A stretch of 64,000 bases of DNA. It comes from Bradyrhizobium campsiandrae. GTDB lineage: Bacteria; Pseudomonadota; Alphaproteobacteria; Rhizobiales; Xanthobacteraceae. The notes beneath the pieces were generated by a model that saw nothing but the letters and a program-made list of their open reading frames with translations, was not told where the DNA came from and searched no databases. A program made the position numbers and the translations under genes. The stretch's first letter is position 1. Each line of letters starts with the position of its first letter. The stretch lies in NCBI RefSeq assembly GCF_014529705.1, contig NZ_JAANIH010000005.1, positions 124,001 through 188,000 of the forward strand, given 5' to 3'. Below are positions 8,996-17,773 of this stretch, one piece after another.

Positions 8996-10260
8996 GCGAT
9001 GTTCGCGCAAGGAGCAATGACGACGAGGCCAACGACCGTCCTGGGAAGGAAAGCCTGCGGGTCGTGGAGCTGCCGAGCAAGGCCACACGATCCGGACGCC
9101 GTTATAGTGCACTGCTCGGAGGAGGCGTACTCGTTGTGCTCATAGGCGCTCTCGGCGTTGGCGGATGGCGGCACTACGAGGCCGCGCGTGACGTTGCCGC
9201 AGTGGCGGAGCAGATTCGGACCAACGTTCCCGAGGTTCGGGTTGCGATGGTCAAGCCCAGCGGGAACCTGATGAAGGTCAGCCTGCCGGCGACGACGACC
9301 GCATTCGAGGCGGCCAACATCTTTGCGCGAACCAGCGGCTACGTCGAGAAGCGCTACGTCGATATTGGAGATCGGGTGAAGAAGGGCGATCTTCTCGCGG
9401 AAATCACTGCGCCGGAGCTGGATCAGCAGATTGCGCAGGCGCAGGCGACACTCGCCCAGGACCAGGCCGCCCTTCAACAGGCGCAGGCAAGCCGGGAGTT
9501 GGCCGACGTCACCAATTCGCGCGACAGCAACCTCGTCAAGCAGGGCTGGTTGACGGCACAACAGGGCGACAACGATCGTCTCACCCTGCGGGCGCAGCAG
9601 GGCGCGGTTGGCGTCGCCCAGTCGAACGTCGCAGCGCAGGAAGCGCAGATCCGGGTCCTTCAGCAGGAAAAGTCCTACCAGCGTGTGGTGGCGCCGTTCG
9701 ACGGTGTGGTCACGCAGCGCAACGTGGACAATGGCAGCCTGGTGCAGTCGGGCTCGACCTTCATGTTCACGATGATGCATTCCGATGTGATCCGAACCCA
9801 GGTGTTCATACCGCAGGACGAGGCATTCGGCGTCGCTCCGGGCGTTGATGCGGACATCCGCGTCCCCGAGATTCCGGGACGGTCGTTTGCCGGCAAGGTC
9901 ACGCGGATCGCATCCGCGCTGCAGCCGGGGAGCCGCACTCTGCTGACCGAGATTGACGTTCCCAACCCCGACGGCCTGCTCAGTCCGGGCATCTATTGCA
10001 CGGTCGAGCTATCGATCCCGCTCAGGACGCCGTCGATGACAATCCCGTCCGACGCGCTCGCCTTCGATCAGAACGGCCTCCATGTCGTGGTCGTGCGGAA
10101 CGGTACGGCGCATTTCCAGCAGGTATCGATCTCCCGGGATTTCGGTACCACAGTGGAAGTGCGCGACGGCGTGCAGCCCGGCGATCAGGTCGTGCTCAAT
10201 CCGGCCGTCAATCTGGCGGAGGGCAGTAAGGTCACTGCCCGCAAGACTGAGACCAGCTAG
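8992..10260 (+). CDS. RND efflux periplasmic adaptor (membrane fusion protein)
   Basis: A 422-residue HlyD/AcrA-type adaptor. It has an N-terminal membrane anchor (about residues 40-58, LLGGGVLVVLIGALGVGGW), a lipoyl half-motif (ARTSGYVEKRYVDIGDRVKKGD), an alpha-hairpin rich in Gln/Ala (DQQIAQAQATLAQDQAALQQ), the second lipoyl half (VVAPFDGVVTQRNVDNGSLV), and beta-barrel and proximal domains. It bridges the upstream permease to an outer-membrane channel. The start overlaps the permease stop (ATGA), so the two are translationally coupled. The long charged N terminus before the TM segment is somewhat unusual. Confidence 0.92.
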   Translation: MSDVRARSNDDEANDRPGKESLRVVELPSKATRSGRRYSALLGGGVLVVLIGALGVGGWRHYEAARDVAAVAEQIRTNVPEVRVAMVKPSGNLMKVSLPATTTAFEAANIFARTSGYVEKRYVDIGDRVKKGDLLAEITAPELDQQIAQAQATLAQDQAALQQAQASRELADVTNSRDSNLVKQGWLTAQQGDNDRLTLRAQQGAVGVAQSNVAAQEAQIRVLQQEKSYQRVVAPFDGVVTQRNVDNGSLVQSGSTFMFTMMHSDVIRTQVFIPQDEAFGVAPGVDADIRVPEIPGRSFAGKVTRIASALQPGSRTLLTEIDVPNPDGLLSPGIYCTVELSIPLRTPSMTIPSDALAFDQNGLHVVVVRNGTAHFQQVSISRDFGTTVEVRDGVQPGDQVVLNPAVNLAEGSKVTARKTETS

Positions 10261-10271
10261 GGACGCAACAG

Positions 10272-10973
10272 ATGATGCGGATCGCACTGGTGATGATGTT
10301 AGCCTTGCTGCTCGGCAGCTATCCGTGCACGGCACAGGTCGCAACGACAGGCAGCACCGCGATGTACCTGCCGACGGTGCCGGGCGCGATCGTGATCTCA
10401 CCGCTCAACAGCCCTGGGCCGTTTTCCGCAACGACCGTGTCAGGTGCTCCGGATACGACCCTGGCGCCGGTTCCGCTAGCTTCGGATCCGACGACGCCGG
10501 GGACAGTGGTGGTCTGCGCTCCGCCGTCGTCGTCGCCAACGCCGGTGCCGGCGACGCCGATCGTATCGCCCACGGGCCTTGCACCGCCGGGCATCGCTGC
10601 TCCGTTGCTCCCGGTCATAGGGCAGAACAGTAGCGCCATCGGGACGATCACCGCGGCGACGCCGGCGGGAACGGGGGCGCCGGTGGCGTGCAGCTCAACG
10701 CCTGGAGGGCAGGTGGCAAGCGCTGCGTCCCTGGCATTGTCGATCCCGCAAGTCGTCATGAGCCCGGCGCCCGGGACGATCGTGGCGGATGTCAGCGGCG
10801 GTGGTGGTACGGGCATCGACCCCAATGCTACCGTTGCCCCGAGCCCAAACAGCTCGGCCTGTATGGAGGGCGTCTCGATGAACCTCGCTTCGCCTGCGAC
10901 CGTGTTGCCGGCGAACGCTTCAGGCGCTGCGCCGACGCCGGGCGTACCGCCAATCCTGCCGCCAGGATGCTGA
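10272..10973 (+). CDS. Low-complexity secreted protein at the end of the efflux operon
   Basis: A 233-residue protein with a Sec signal peptide (MMRIALVMMLALLLGSYPCTAQ). The rest is Pro/Thr/Ala/Ser/Gly-rich, almost without charge, with scattered Cys (for example VVCAPP, VACSS, SACMEG and a terminal PPGC). It follows the adaptor by 11 bases and appears to belong to the operon. A second secreted low-complexity protein sits beside the other RND operon (40216-40764). No recognised domain; it is likely disordered and periplasmic or envelope-attached. Coding is supported by the signal peptide, the ribosome site (GGGACG) and the tight spacing. Confidence 0.65.
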   Translation: MMRIALVMMLALLLGSYPCTAQVATTGSTAMYLPTVPGAIVISPLNSPGPFSATTVSGAPDTTLAPVPLASDPTTPGTVVVCAPPSSSPTPVPATPIVSPTGLAPPGIAAPLLPVIGQNSSAIGTITAATPAGTGAPVACSSTPGGQVASAASLALSIPQVVMSPAPGTIVADVSGGGGTGIDPNATVAPSPNSSACMEGVSMNLASPATVLPANASGAAPTPGVPPILPPGC

Positions 10974-10993
10974 CGAGCGCGGCGAACCGAGCT

Positions 10994-13846
10994 CTAGTGG
11001 CAGGTGTAAGGCGCCGGACCCAGAGCGCGGGCAAAGGCGAGTGCGGGAAGATCGATATCCTGGTCGAACAGGGCGCTGACCCGACCGACGAGATCAAGTG
11101 CCCTCTGCCGGCGGTTCGAACCCACCATGATCCTTGCCCACGCCGCCGCAACCTTCAGCTCATAGAAGCGGCATTGCTGGTCTCGCGCCACGGATAGTCC
11201 CTCGGCGAGCAGCGCTTCGGATCGCGAGGAGCCGGACGGGTCATTGGCCAGAAGAATCTCAGCTTTGATTCTCAGCAGATCGGCAAGACACCATAATTGC
11301 CACCCCTGCCGCGATATGGTCAGGGCCTCTTCCACCGCGGCCAGCGCCTGCGCAATCTCGCCGCCCGCGAGCAGGCTCTCGGCAAGCGATCCGAGAAACT
11401 CCGGATTGCGCATCAGCCACCCGTTTTCGGTTCGCGCTTTCAGGCCGGAACGCAGCAGCGCTATCCCGTCGGCATGCTTGCCTTGCAGAACCAGCAATTG
11501 TCCTTTGAGGCAGGACGTCCAGCTGGTCCAGAACGCTATTCCCTCACGTGTGACGAGTTCGAGAAGCGAAGCTATCGCCTGATCGGCGGCGGCGAGATCA
11601 TGCGTCATCAGCGCAATCGGACAGACCGCGTTCCGCAGCGCATAGGCGATCGCAAGCTTGTCCTTCTCGCGCTGAGCCTCCTGGAGGCATTCGGCCGCGA
11701 GGGATCTGCTCTGGCTGATCTTCCCCTGCAACAACAGCACGCGCGCCAGCATTGCCTTCGCAAGCACGCTCTGGTTCAGCAGAAACCACATCTGGTTCGC
11801 ATCGTCGTCCAGCCCGTGAGCCGCGTGGTCCAGCGACAGTGTCAGTTCGCGCCGCGCGTCCTCCTGCGCGCCGAAGAAATGGGTGGCGGCGCCGATCAGG
11901 CGGCGGCCGACCGTTTCATTGGTGGGATTGCCGGTGCGCAGTGCGATTTCGAGGTAGCGTTCGCCGACCTCCTTGGCCTCGGCGTATCGACCCGAATTGA
12001 GATTGTAGCTCCACAACGTCCAGACTGCCTTGAGCTGCAACTCGAGATCGGCCAATTCCTCGGCGAGCGCGAGACCGATGCTCAGCGCCGCCTTCATGCG
12101 ATCCGCCGACCCCGTGGTGTTCAGGAGTGCAAACCCCAGCGCGACATAGAGCTGCGCCTTGAGTTTCGGGGCGCCGGCGAACTCAGGACTGAAATGCGCA
12201 AGTGCTTGCTCGATCCGCGCCGAGCATTCCATGAAGGACAATAGCTGCATCCAGACCGGAACGAAACCGGCCGTGAGCTCGATGCCGAGGGCGGTATCTC
12301 CACTGGGCGAGAACGCCCAATCGAGCGCCGCATGCACGTTTCCGATTTCCTGCGCGAAGCGGGAGATGTCGTCGGGAGCTGGAGAGCTGTCGCCAAGCGG
12401 CGCAACGATCTGCCTGAGAAAGCCGGCCTGCCGTCTGGCGGCCTGCTCGACGAGACCTGCGCCCGCGAGCTTCTCCAGCGCGTAGGCACGCGTGCTCTCC
12501 AGTAGCCGCCATCGCCCCTCGAATGAGGGGTCGAGCGACACAAGTGATTTCCCGATCAGATTGAACAGGGTTTCGATGACGTCCGACCGGGACAGGGTGT
12601 CCATCATCGCAATTGCCGCATCGAGCGTGAAGCCGGCCGGGAATATCGCAAGCCGGCAAAGCAAGTTCTGCTCCGTCGGCGGCAGGAGATCGTAGCTCCA
12701 GTCTAGTGTCGCCCGCAGCGTCTGGTGTCGCGGCAACTGGTCGCGCCGGCCGCCGCTCAGGAGTTCGAAGCGCTTGTCCAGGCGGAGCAGCACGGTGTCC
12801 ACTCCGAGATTGGCGGCCCGCGCTGCGGCGAATTCCAATGCGAGCGGAATTCCATCGAGACGACGACAGATGGCGGCAATCTTCTGAAGCTCGGCCGCGC
12901 TCGCAACAAAGCTCGCGCGCAGCGCCCGCGTTCGCGCGACGAACAGCTCCACGGCGCTTTCCCGGAGCAGCAACTCGGGATCCTTCGTGCCGGGATGAGG
13001 AACCGACAGCGGCGGAACGGCAGCAACGTATTCGCCATCGATGCGAAGACCTTCGCGGCTGGTCGCAACAACGGTGACGTTCGGGCAATAGCGAAGCGCG
13101 GCGTTGGCGATCTGCGCCGCGGTTTCGATCACATGCTCGCAATTGTCGAGAACAAGAAGCAGGCGGCGCGCGCCGATAGCCTGCGCGATGCTTGCGGGTG
13201 TTACTTCCTTGTCATTCGAGGCGAGCTTGAGGGCACGGGCGGTCGCAGATGCGGCGCCCGCCGGATCTTGCAGGGTTGCGAACTCGACGAGAGTCACGGA
13301 ATCGTTGAAGGATGAGGCGACGCGGCGCGCGAGCTCGATGGCCAGCTTGGTCTTCCCGATGCCGCCGGGGCCGACAAGAGTCACGGCCCGATATGCGGAC
13401 AACACATCGGTCAATTCGCTCAGACAGTCGTCACGACCGATGAGAGGCGCGCGGACGCTCGGCAAATTGTTGGAAAAAGGCGTGTCGACGGGCACCGTGA
13501 GAGGGGCAACTGCGGGTTGATCCGGCTGCCTGTTTCGCCAGGTTCCGCCGAGGCTATATCCGCGGCCCGAAACCGTCTTGAGCAGATTTCGATCCTCGCC
13601 CAGCGCCTTGCGGACGGCCGAAATATGAACCTGGAGCGTATTGTCCTCGACGGTCAGACCCGACCAGACACTTCGGATAAGATCGTCCTTGGTGACCAGG
13701 ACACCCGCCGAGCCGACCAGCATCTCGAGAATTTCGAATGCGCGGCTGCCAATTGGCACCGCGACGTCATCGTATTTCAGCTCCCTCCGTTGGCAATCGA
13801 TCAGCCAACGTCCAAAAGCGTAGGTGCGATCAATCGACGATGACAT
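10994..13846 (-). CDS. Winged-helix / STAND ATPase regulator (copy 1)
   Basis: A ~950-residue regulator. It has an N-terminal OmpR-type winged helix (about 1-105; VPIGSRAFEILEMLV, RGYSLGG). An NB-ARC/AAA-like ATPase follows, with a Walker A motif containing Lys165 (GPGGIGKT) and the family signature LVLDNCEHV. Next come the DGIPLALEFAAARA and LRATLDWSYDLLP segments, then a long helical repeat (TPR-like) C-terminal half. Such proteins couple signal-dependent NTP hydrolysis to transcription. ATG 13846 is preferred because the DNA-binding domain begins just after it; an in-frame start 78 bases upstream is possible. It converges on the secreted protein gene 20 bases away. Two paralogues lie at 15574 and 17655. 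Confidence 0.85.
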   Translation of the reverse strand: MSSSIDRTYAFGRWLIDCQRRELKYDDVAVPIGSRAFEILEMLVGSAGVLVTKDDLIRSVWSGLTVEDNTLQVHISAVRKALGEDRNLLKTVSGRGYSLGGTWRNRQPDQPAVAPLTVPVDTPFSNNLPSVRAPLIGRDDCLSELTDVLSAYRAVTLVGPGGIGKTKLAIELARRVASSFNDSVTLVEFATLQDPAGAASATARALKLASNDKEVTPASIAQAIGARRLLLVLDNCEHVIETAAQIANAALRYCPNVTVVATSREGLRIDGEYVAAVPPLSVPHPGTKDPELLLRESAVELFVARTRALRASFVASAAELQKIAAICRRLDGIPLALEFAAARAANLGVDTVLLRLDKRFELLSGGRRDQLPRHQTLRATLDWSYDLLPPTEQNLLCRLAIFPAGFTLDAAIAMMDTLSRSDVIETLFNLIGKSLVSLDPSFEGRWRLLESTRAYALEKLAGAGLVEQAARRQAGFLRQIVAPLGDSSPAPDDISRFAQEIGNVHAALDWAFSPSGDTALGIELTAGFVPVWMQLLSFMECSARIEQALAHFSPEFAGAPKLKAQLYVALGFALLNTTGSADRMKAALSIGLALAEELADLELQLKAVWTLWSYNLNSGRYAEAKEVGERYLEIALRTGNPTNETVGRRLIGAATHFFGAQEDARRELTLSLDHAAHGLDDDANQMWFLLNQSVLAKAMLARVLLLQGKISQSRSLAAECLQEAQREKDKLAIAYALRNAVCPIALMTHDLAAADQAIASLLELVTREGIAFWTSWTSCLKGQLLVLQGKHADGIALLRSGLKARTENGWLMRNPEFLGSLAESLLAGGEIAQALAAVEEALTISRQGWQLWCLADLLRIKAEILLANDPSGSSRSEALLAEGLSVARDQQCRFYELKVAAAWARIMVGSNRRQRALDLVGRVSALFDQDIDLPALAFARALGPAPYTCH

Positions 13847-14331
13847 AGAGGGTCCGTGCACAACCTTGCTGCCGTGATTCGGGGGACTCACGAGGCCGCC
13901 CTTGAGATCACCGACCCTTGGCAAGCAGTTCGCCAGCGAAGATGCACTTGAAGCGTCGTACAGGGAAGGCCGTCAGCGAGTCAAGAAGGCCTGCTCTATC
14001 GCCGGCGCTTCGTTTGTTCTCGATGGTCGCACTCGACGCGCTCGTGTTCGATACACGAATTCGTGACGGCGGTCCGGGCTGTATCAGGATGGAAGGAACT
14101 ATCGAGCGGCGCCCGATGCTGTCAATGGAAGCATGATTGCTTCACACCGCGCAGAAGCGTCGGTGCAGGAAAGTCCAAAGTGCGGATGCTTCAGAGATAC
14201 GCACGTCACTCACGGGAACGGCGGCCCGATCGCGCGCCGCCGTTGCTGCTTCCGCCGAGAGATCGAAATCCGGACCGTTGAGACGATCAACTTCCAGTTG
14301 GCATCAACCGGACTGCTGCGCTTCGCGGGGC
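13847..14331. other. Non-coding gap upstream of STAND regulator copy 1
   Basis: About 485 bases. Open frames here are short, arginine-rich and lack ribosome sites, so I call none. The promoter of the regulator at 10994-13846 should lie here, reading leftward. No convincing hairpin or repeat seen. Confidence 0.4.
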
Positions 14332-14559
14332 TTAGTAGCCCGACGTGGGCTCGCAGGGCGGTCGGCGCCAAGGAGCGCTTGCATACGCGCCGACGTCGGG
14401 AGCACGGGTGCAGCCGCGCTTCGAAGAGACCGGGACGCGCTGGGCCGAGGCATATGCGTCGGAATTGGTACGCTTCGCGCTGCCTTCGCGAGCCACCGCG
14501 GGGGAAGCAATCATAGCTGCGAGCACGAATCCAGCCGACAAGAACTTCAGTGTCGTCAT
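14332..14559 (-). CDS. Small exported protein, paralogue of 1896-2144
   Basis: A 75-residue protein with a signal peptide (MTTLKFLSAGFVLAAMIASP, cleaved near AVA-RE), a Ser/Ala-rich middle and two Cys (RGCTRAPDVGAYASAPW and CEPTSGY). The pattern C-x-x-APxVGAYASAPW...CEP...GY matches the gene at 1896-2144 in the same order, although the middle differs in sequence and length. A strong ribosome site AAGGAGATGTTCA precedes the ATG. It is probably a periplasmic protein with one disulphide. Function not recognised. Confidence 0.7.
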   Translation of the reverse strand: MTTLKFLSAGFVLAAMIASPAVAREGSAKRTNSDAYASAQRVPVSSKRGCTRAPDVGAYASAPWRRPPCEPTSGY

Positions 14560-14708
14560 TGAACATCTCCTTGAGAAAGCGACGCCGGTAACGTCTCGGC
14601 CCGCACGCGAGAGATGTGCATTGGTCTGCTACGTCCGGAGTGTCGATTGAACGAACATTTTCGCCTTCGCACGAAGTCGTCGCATCATGCCGCCTGCGGC
14701 GCTCGTCA

Positions 14709-14951
14709 TCACCGCTCGTGATGGTTATTGAGATGGCGGCCCGCGGCGAATACGGGCGCGGCACCACCCGGCCGCTCGAGTCCCATTCGCCCAGCGGGCG
14801 TCAGCGCGCCACCATTCAGCACGTCGCGATCGGGATACATCGATGCAAAGGCAGCTGGCTCCTGATCGGCGAAGGACCAGGCTGCGGATGCGGACGAAAT
14901 CGTTGCCGTTGAGATCAGTGCCGCGGCAATCAGGGTCTTGAATGCAGTCAT
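14709..14951 (-). CDS. Small exported protein of unknown function
   Basis: An 80-residue protein beginning with a signal peptide (MTAFKTLIAAALISTATISSASA). The mature part is short (about 57 residues: WSFADQEPAAFASMYPDRDV, then NGGALTPAGRMGLERPGG and a His-rich end). The start at 14951 is chosen because GGAGAATCGCT precedes it and the signal peptide starts there; a 65-residue upstream extension is not protein-like. It lies upstream of, and in the same direction as, the small exported gene at 14332. No family recognised. Confidence 0.65.
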   Translation of the reverse strand: MTAFKTLIAAALISTATISSASAAWSFADQEPAAFASMYPDRDVLNGGALTPAGRMGLERPGGAAPVFAAGRHLNNHHER

Positions 14952-15203
14952 AGCGATTCTCCATTGCTTGCTCCGTGCGGAGAGACGCTTGGCGATGATC
15001 GCTGCTCGGCTGGTGGCGTTTCCAAAGATTATTCTGATGAGATCTATGTAGGTCGGAGGGACGGAAAATCCCGGCGGCTCTGCATCACTCTTGCGGGAGG
15101 AGTCTGTCAGCGTTGTCAGAATCCTCGCGCGATTGTGGGTGGTCAAACGCGTTCGATACCCGTTTGTGGAGAGCAGGTTGTTTGAGCATGTGGAGTGTGA
15201 GCA

Positions 15204-15485
15204 ATGAGATTATTTTCCGCCATTTGCCTCGTCGCCTTGGTCGCGCTTTCTAGCGATGCGTCTGCCCGCGGCGGCATGGGATCGCACATGTCGATGGAGA
15301 ACGGCGGCTCGCTCGGTACGAGCGCCGCGGCGCCGGGCACGAACTCGCTGGGCACGGCGCTGCCGGGATCGAACGGGGTTGGGCACGCGATGAAGGGGCC
15401 ATTGCTCGGTTCGGACCCGACCATCGACAAGGATGATGCCCGGCTCGAGAAGATGCTGGAAGGATCGATCTGCCGCGGTTGCTGA
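15204..15485 (+). CDS. Small exported protein with C-terminal CxxC
   Basis: A 93-residue protein. A signal peptide (MRLFSAICLVALVALSSDAS, cleavage near ARG) is followed by a Gly/Ser/Met-rich mature region with the repeat-like segments SLGTSAAAPGTN and SLGTALPGSNGVG. It ends in a charged helix (DKDDARLEKMLEG) and the motif CRGC at the extreme C terminus. A terminal CxxC could bind metal or redox-cycle, but there is no further support. The gene stands alone and divergent from 14951, 88 bases before the STAND pseudogene. Confidence 0.65.
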   Translation: MRLFSAICLVALVALSSDASARGGMGSHMSMENGGSLGTSAAAPGTNSLGTALPGSNGVGHAMKGPLLGSDPTIDKDDARLEKMLEGSICRGC

Positions 15486-15573
15486 AGAGTGCGCATCGCG
15501 AGACAGGGACCGACGGCTGCGCCGTCCGGCCGCCTGTGTCTTTCGACTGGGTTGGTGGTAGGTTGGGTAAAGA

Positions 15574-17773
15574 ATGACTAGACCGCTTGGGGCTGCCCCA
15601 ATGATGGCTGAGCCAGGCCAGCATCCCGTCTACACCTGTGCGGAATGGGAAATCGATCCTGCCAGACGCGAACTGCGCCTGAGGGGAGAGCTCGTTCCTT
15701 TGGGTGGGCGTGCCTTCGAGATTCTTGTGGAATTGGCGCAGGCGCAGGGTCAGCTCGTTACAAAGAACGACCTGGCGGAGCGCGTCTGGCGGGGTGTGTT
15801 TGTCGAGGAGAGCGCGCTTCGCGTGCATATCGCGGCGATCCGAAAGGCTCTTGGTGCTGACCGTGACATGCTGTCAACCACCGTTGGCCGCGGCTATCGT
15901 TTGTTGGGTGCGTGGCGGATCCGCCATACGGACCCCCCGCTGCAATCTGCTGCAAGCAAGTTGCCGCCGTCAGTCAACATTCCTAGCGCGTCATTCGATC
16001 TGATCGGCCGGACTGCGGCGATCGCGCATTTGTGGCGGCTGCTGAGGGTCCATCGCGTGCTGAGCCTGATCGGGCCTGGGGGCATCGGAAAGACGGCGCT
16101 GGCGCTTGAAGCCGCCAGAACCCCGCCGCCCGGTTTCGAGGCAGACAGGTTGCTCGTCGAGCTGGCCTCGTTGTCGGATCCCAAGCTCGTCTGCTCGGCC
16201 ATCGCCGGCGTGCTTGGCGCCAAGCTCGAGGGCGAGGAGATTTCGCCGGAAGCCATCGCGCGCGCGATCGGCTCCCGGCGATTGCTGCTCATTCTCGACA
16301 ATTGCGAACATGTCATCGACGCCGTCGCACAGGTCTCCGAGCTGGTGGTCAACCGCTGTCCAGGGACGATCATTGTTGCGACGAGCCGGGAGGCGCTGCG
16401 CGTCGAGGGAGAGCTCGTGTATCGCGTGCCCCCTTTGGGCGTGCCGCCCGAAACATGGCACGAGCCCGCCGACGCCTCGGCATACAGCGCAATGGAACTG
16501 TTCACGAGCAGAGCCAAGGCACTGGGGTCGAGCTTTGCGCCCGATGACGAGAACATCCGCGCCGTCGCAGCCATTTGCCGACGGCTCGATGGTATTCCGC
16601 TTGCGATCGAGTTTGCGGCGGCACGTGCAGCCATGCTCAGCCCGCCGAAGATCGCGGCGCTCCTCGATGACAGGTTCAAGTTCCTGACGACCGGGCGGCG
16701 CACGGCGTTGCCGCGCCAGCAAACGCTGCGCGCAACGCTCGACTGGAGCTATGACCTGCTGCCGGGTGACGAGGCCTGGCTGTTGCGGCAGCTCGGTATA
16801 TTCGCCGGCGAATTCCAGCTCGATGCCGTGATCGCAGTTGCCGGGGAGGGGCGCGGCGACGTTACCGGGCAGCTCGCGAGGCTGGTGGCAAAGTCGCTCG
16901 TTCTCGTAGATATTCGCTGCGACAGTCCGCACTACCGCCTGCTCGACACGACGCGGGCGTATGCGTTGGAGAAGCTGCATGCCGGCGGCGAATATCCCGA
17001 TGCCGCCCGCCGCCAGGCGAAGTACTATTCGGCATCCTTTGCGAGAGCTGAAGCCGACAGCGAGGTGAGGCCGTAGGCGGAATAGCTTGCCGTCTATGGT
17101 CGCCACATCGACAATGTGCGAACGAGTCTCGACTGGGCTTTCTCGTCCGATGGAGACACGCAAGCGGGTGCGGCGTTGACGGCGGCTGCGGTCCCGCTCT
17201 GGGTACAGATGTCGCTCTCTCGCCGAATGTCGCGAGTGGACCGAACTTGCGCTAGCGCCTCGATCCGACGGCCGCGAACGCGCTGCGGCTTCTCATGCAG
17301 CTCTCGGCCGCGCGGCTGGTCGTTGATGTACGGGGTCGGAAGGGCGAGGGAGGCCGGTCCCACCCGGGCCGCGACCTTTCAGCTCGCCGAGCAACTCGGT
17401 GACACGGATTACCTATGTCGCGCGCAGTGGGGCCTCCATCGACCAGTTCAACACCGGTGAATTCCGCAGGGCCCTTGAATTTGCGGAGCGTTTTGCAGAG
17501 GTCGTGGCTGATGCCGGCAATACCGTCGATCGCATGATGGCGGACCGGCTGCTTGCGACGACGCTGCACTATCGCGGCGATCAGACTGCCGACGAGGCGC
17601 TTGCGCGCCGCGAGGCACGGGACGAAGGGTGGTATGTCGCCGAGCTCTGGCGCATCAAGGGCGAGTTGCTGCTGCCTCCGTGCGCCGGAACGTTCCGCAG
17701 TTCGCCGGAGGCCTCAGCTCGGCAAGCAAGCCCCGTGCGGTCGCGAGGCCGCGCCTCTGAAACCCTTCGGTAA
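15574..17773 (+). pseudogene. Winged-helix / STAND ATPase regulator (copy 2), degraded
   Basis: The first 500 codons encode an intact winged helix (GGRAFEILVELAQ, VGRGYRLLG) and ATPase (Walker A Lys173 in GPGGIGKT; LILDNCEHV; LRATLDWSYDLLP). The frame then meets two TAG codons nine bases apart (17074 and 17083). Beyond them, sequence matching the C-terminal halves of the paralogues continues: HIDNVRTSLDWAF in the same frame, SLAECREWTELAL in the next frame (from ~17216), AATFQLAEQLGDTDYLCRAQ back in the first frame, then RRALEFAERFAE and LWRIKGELLL in the second frame. Only about 230 codons of the ~480-residue repeat half remain, so there are internal deletions as well. A truncated DNA-binding ATPase could still be made. 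Confidence 0.85.
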
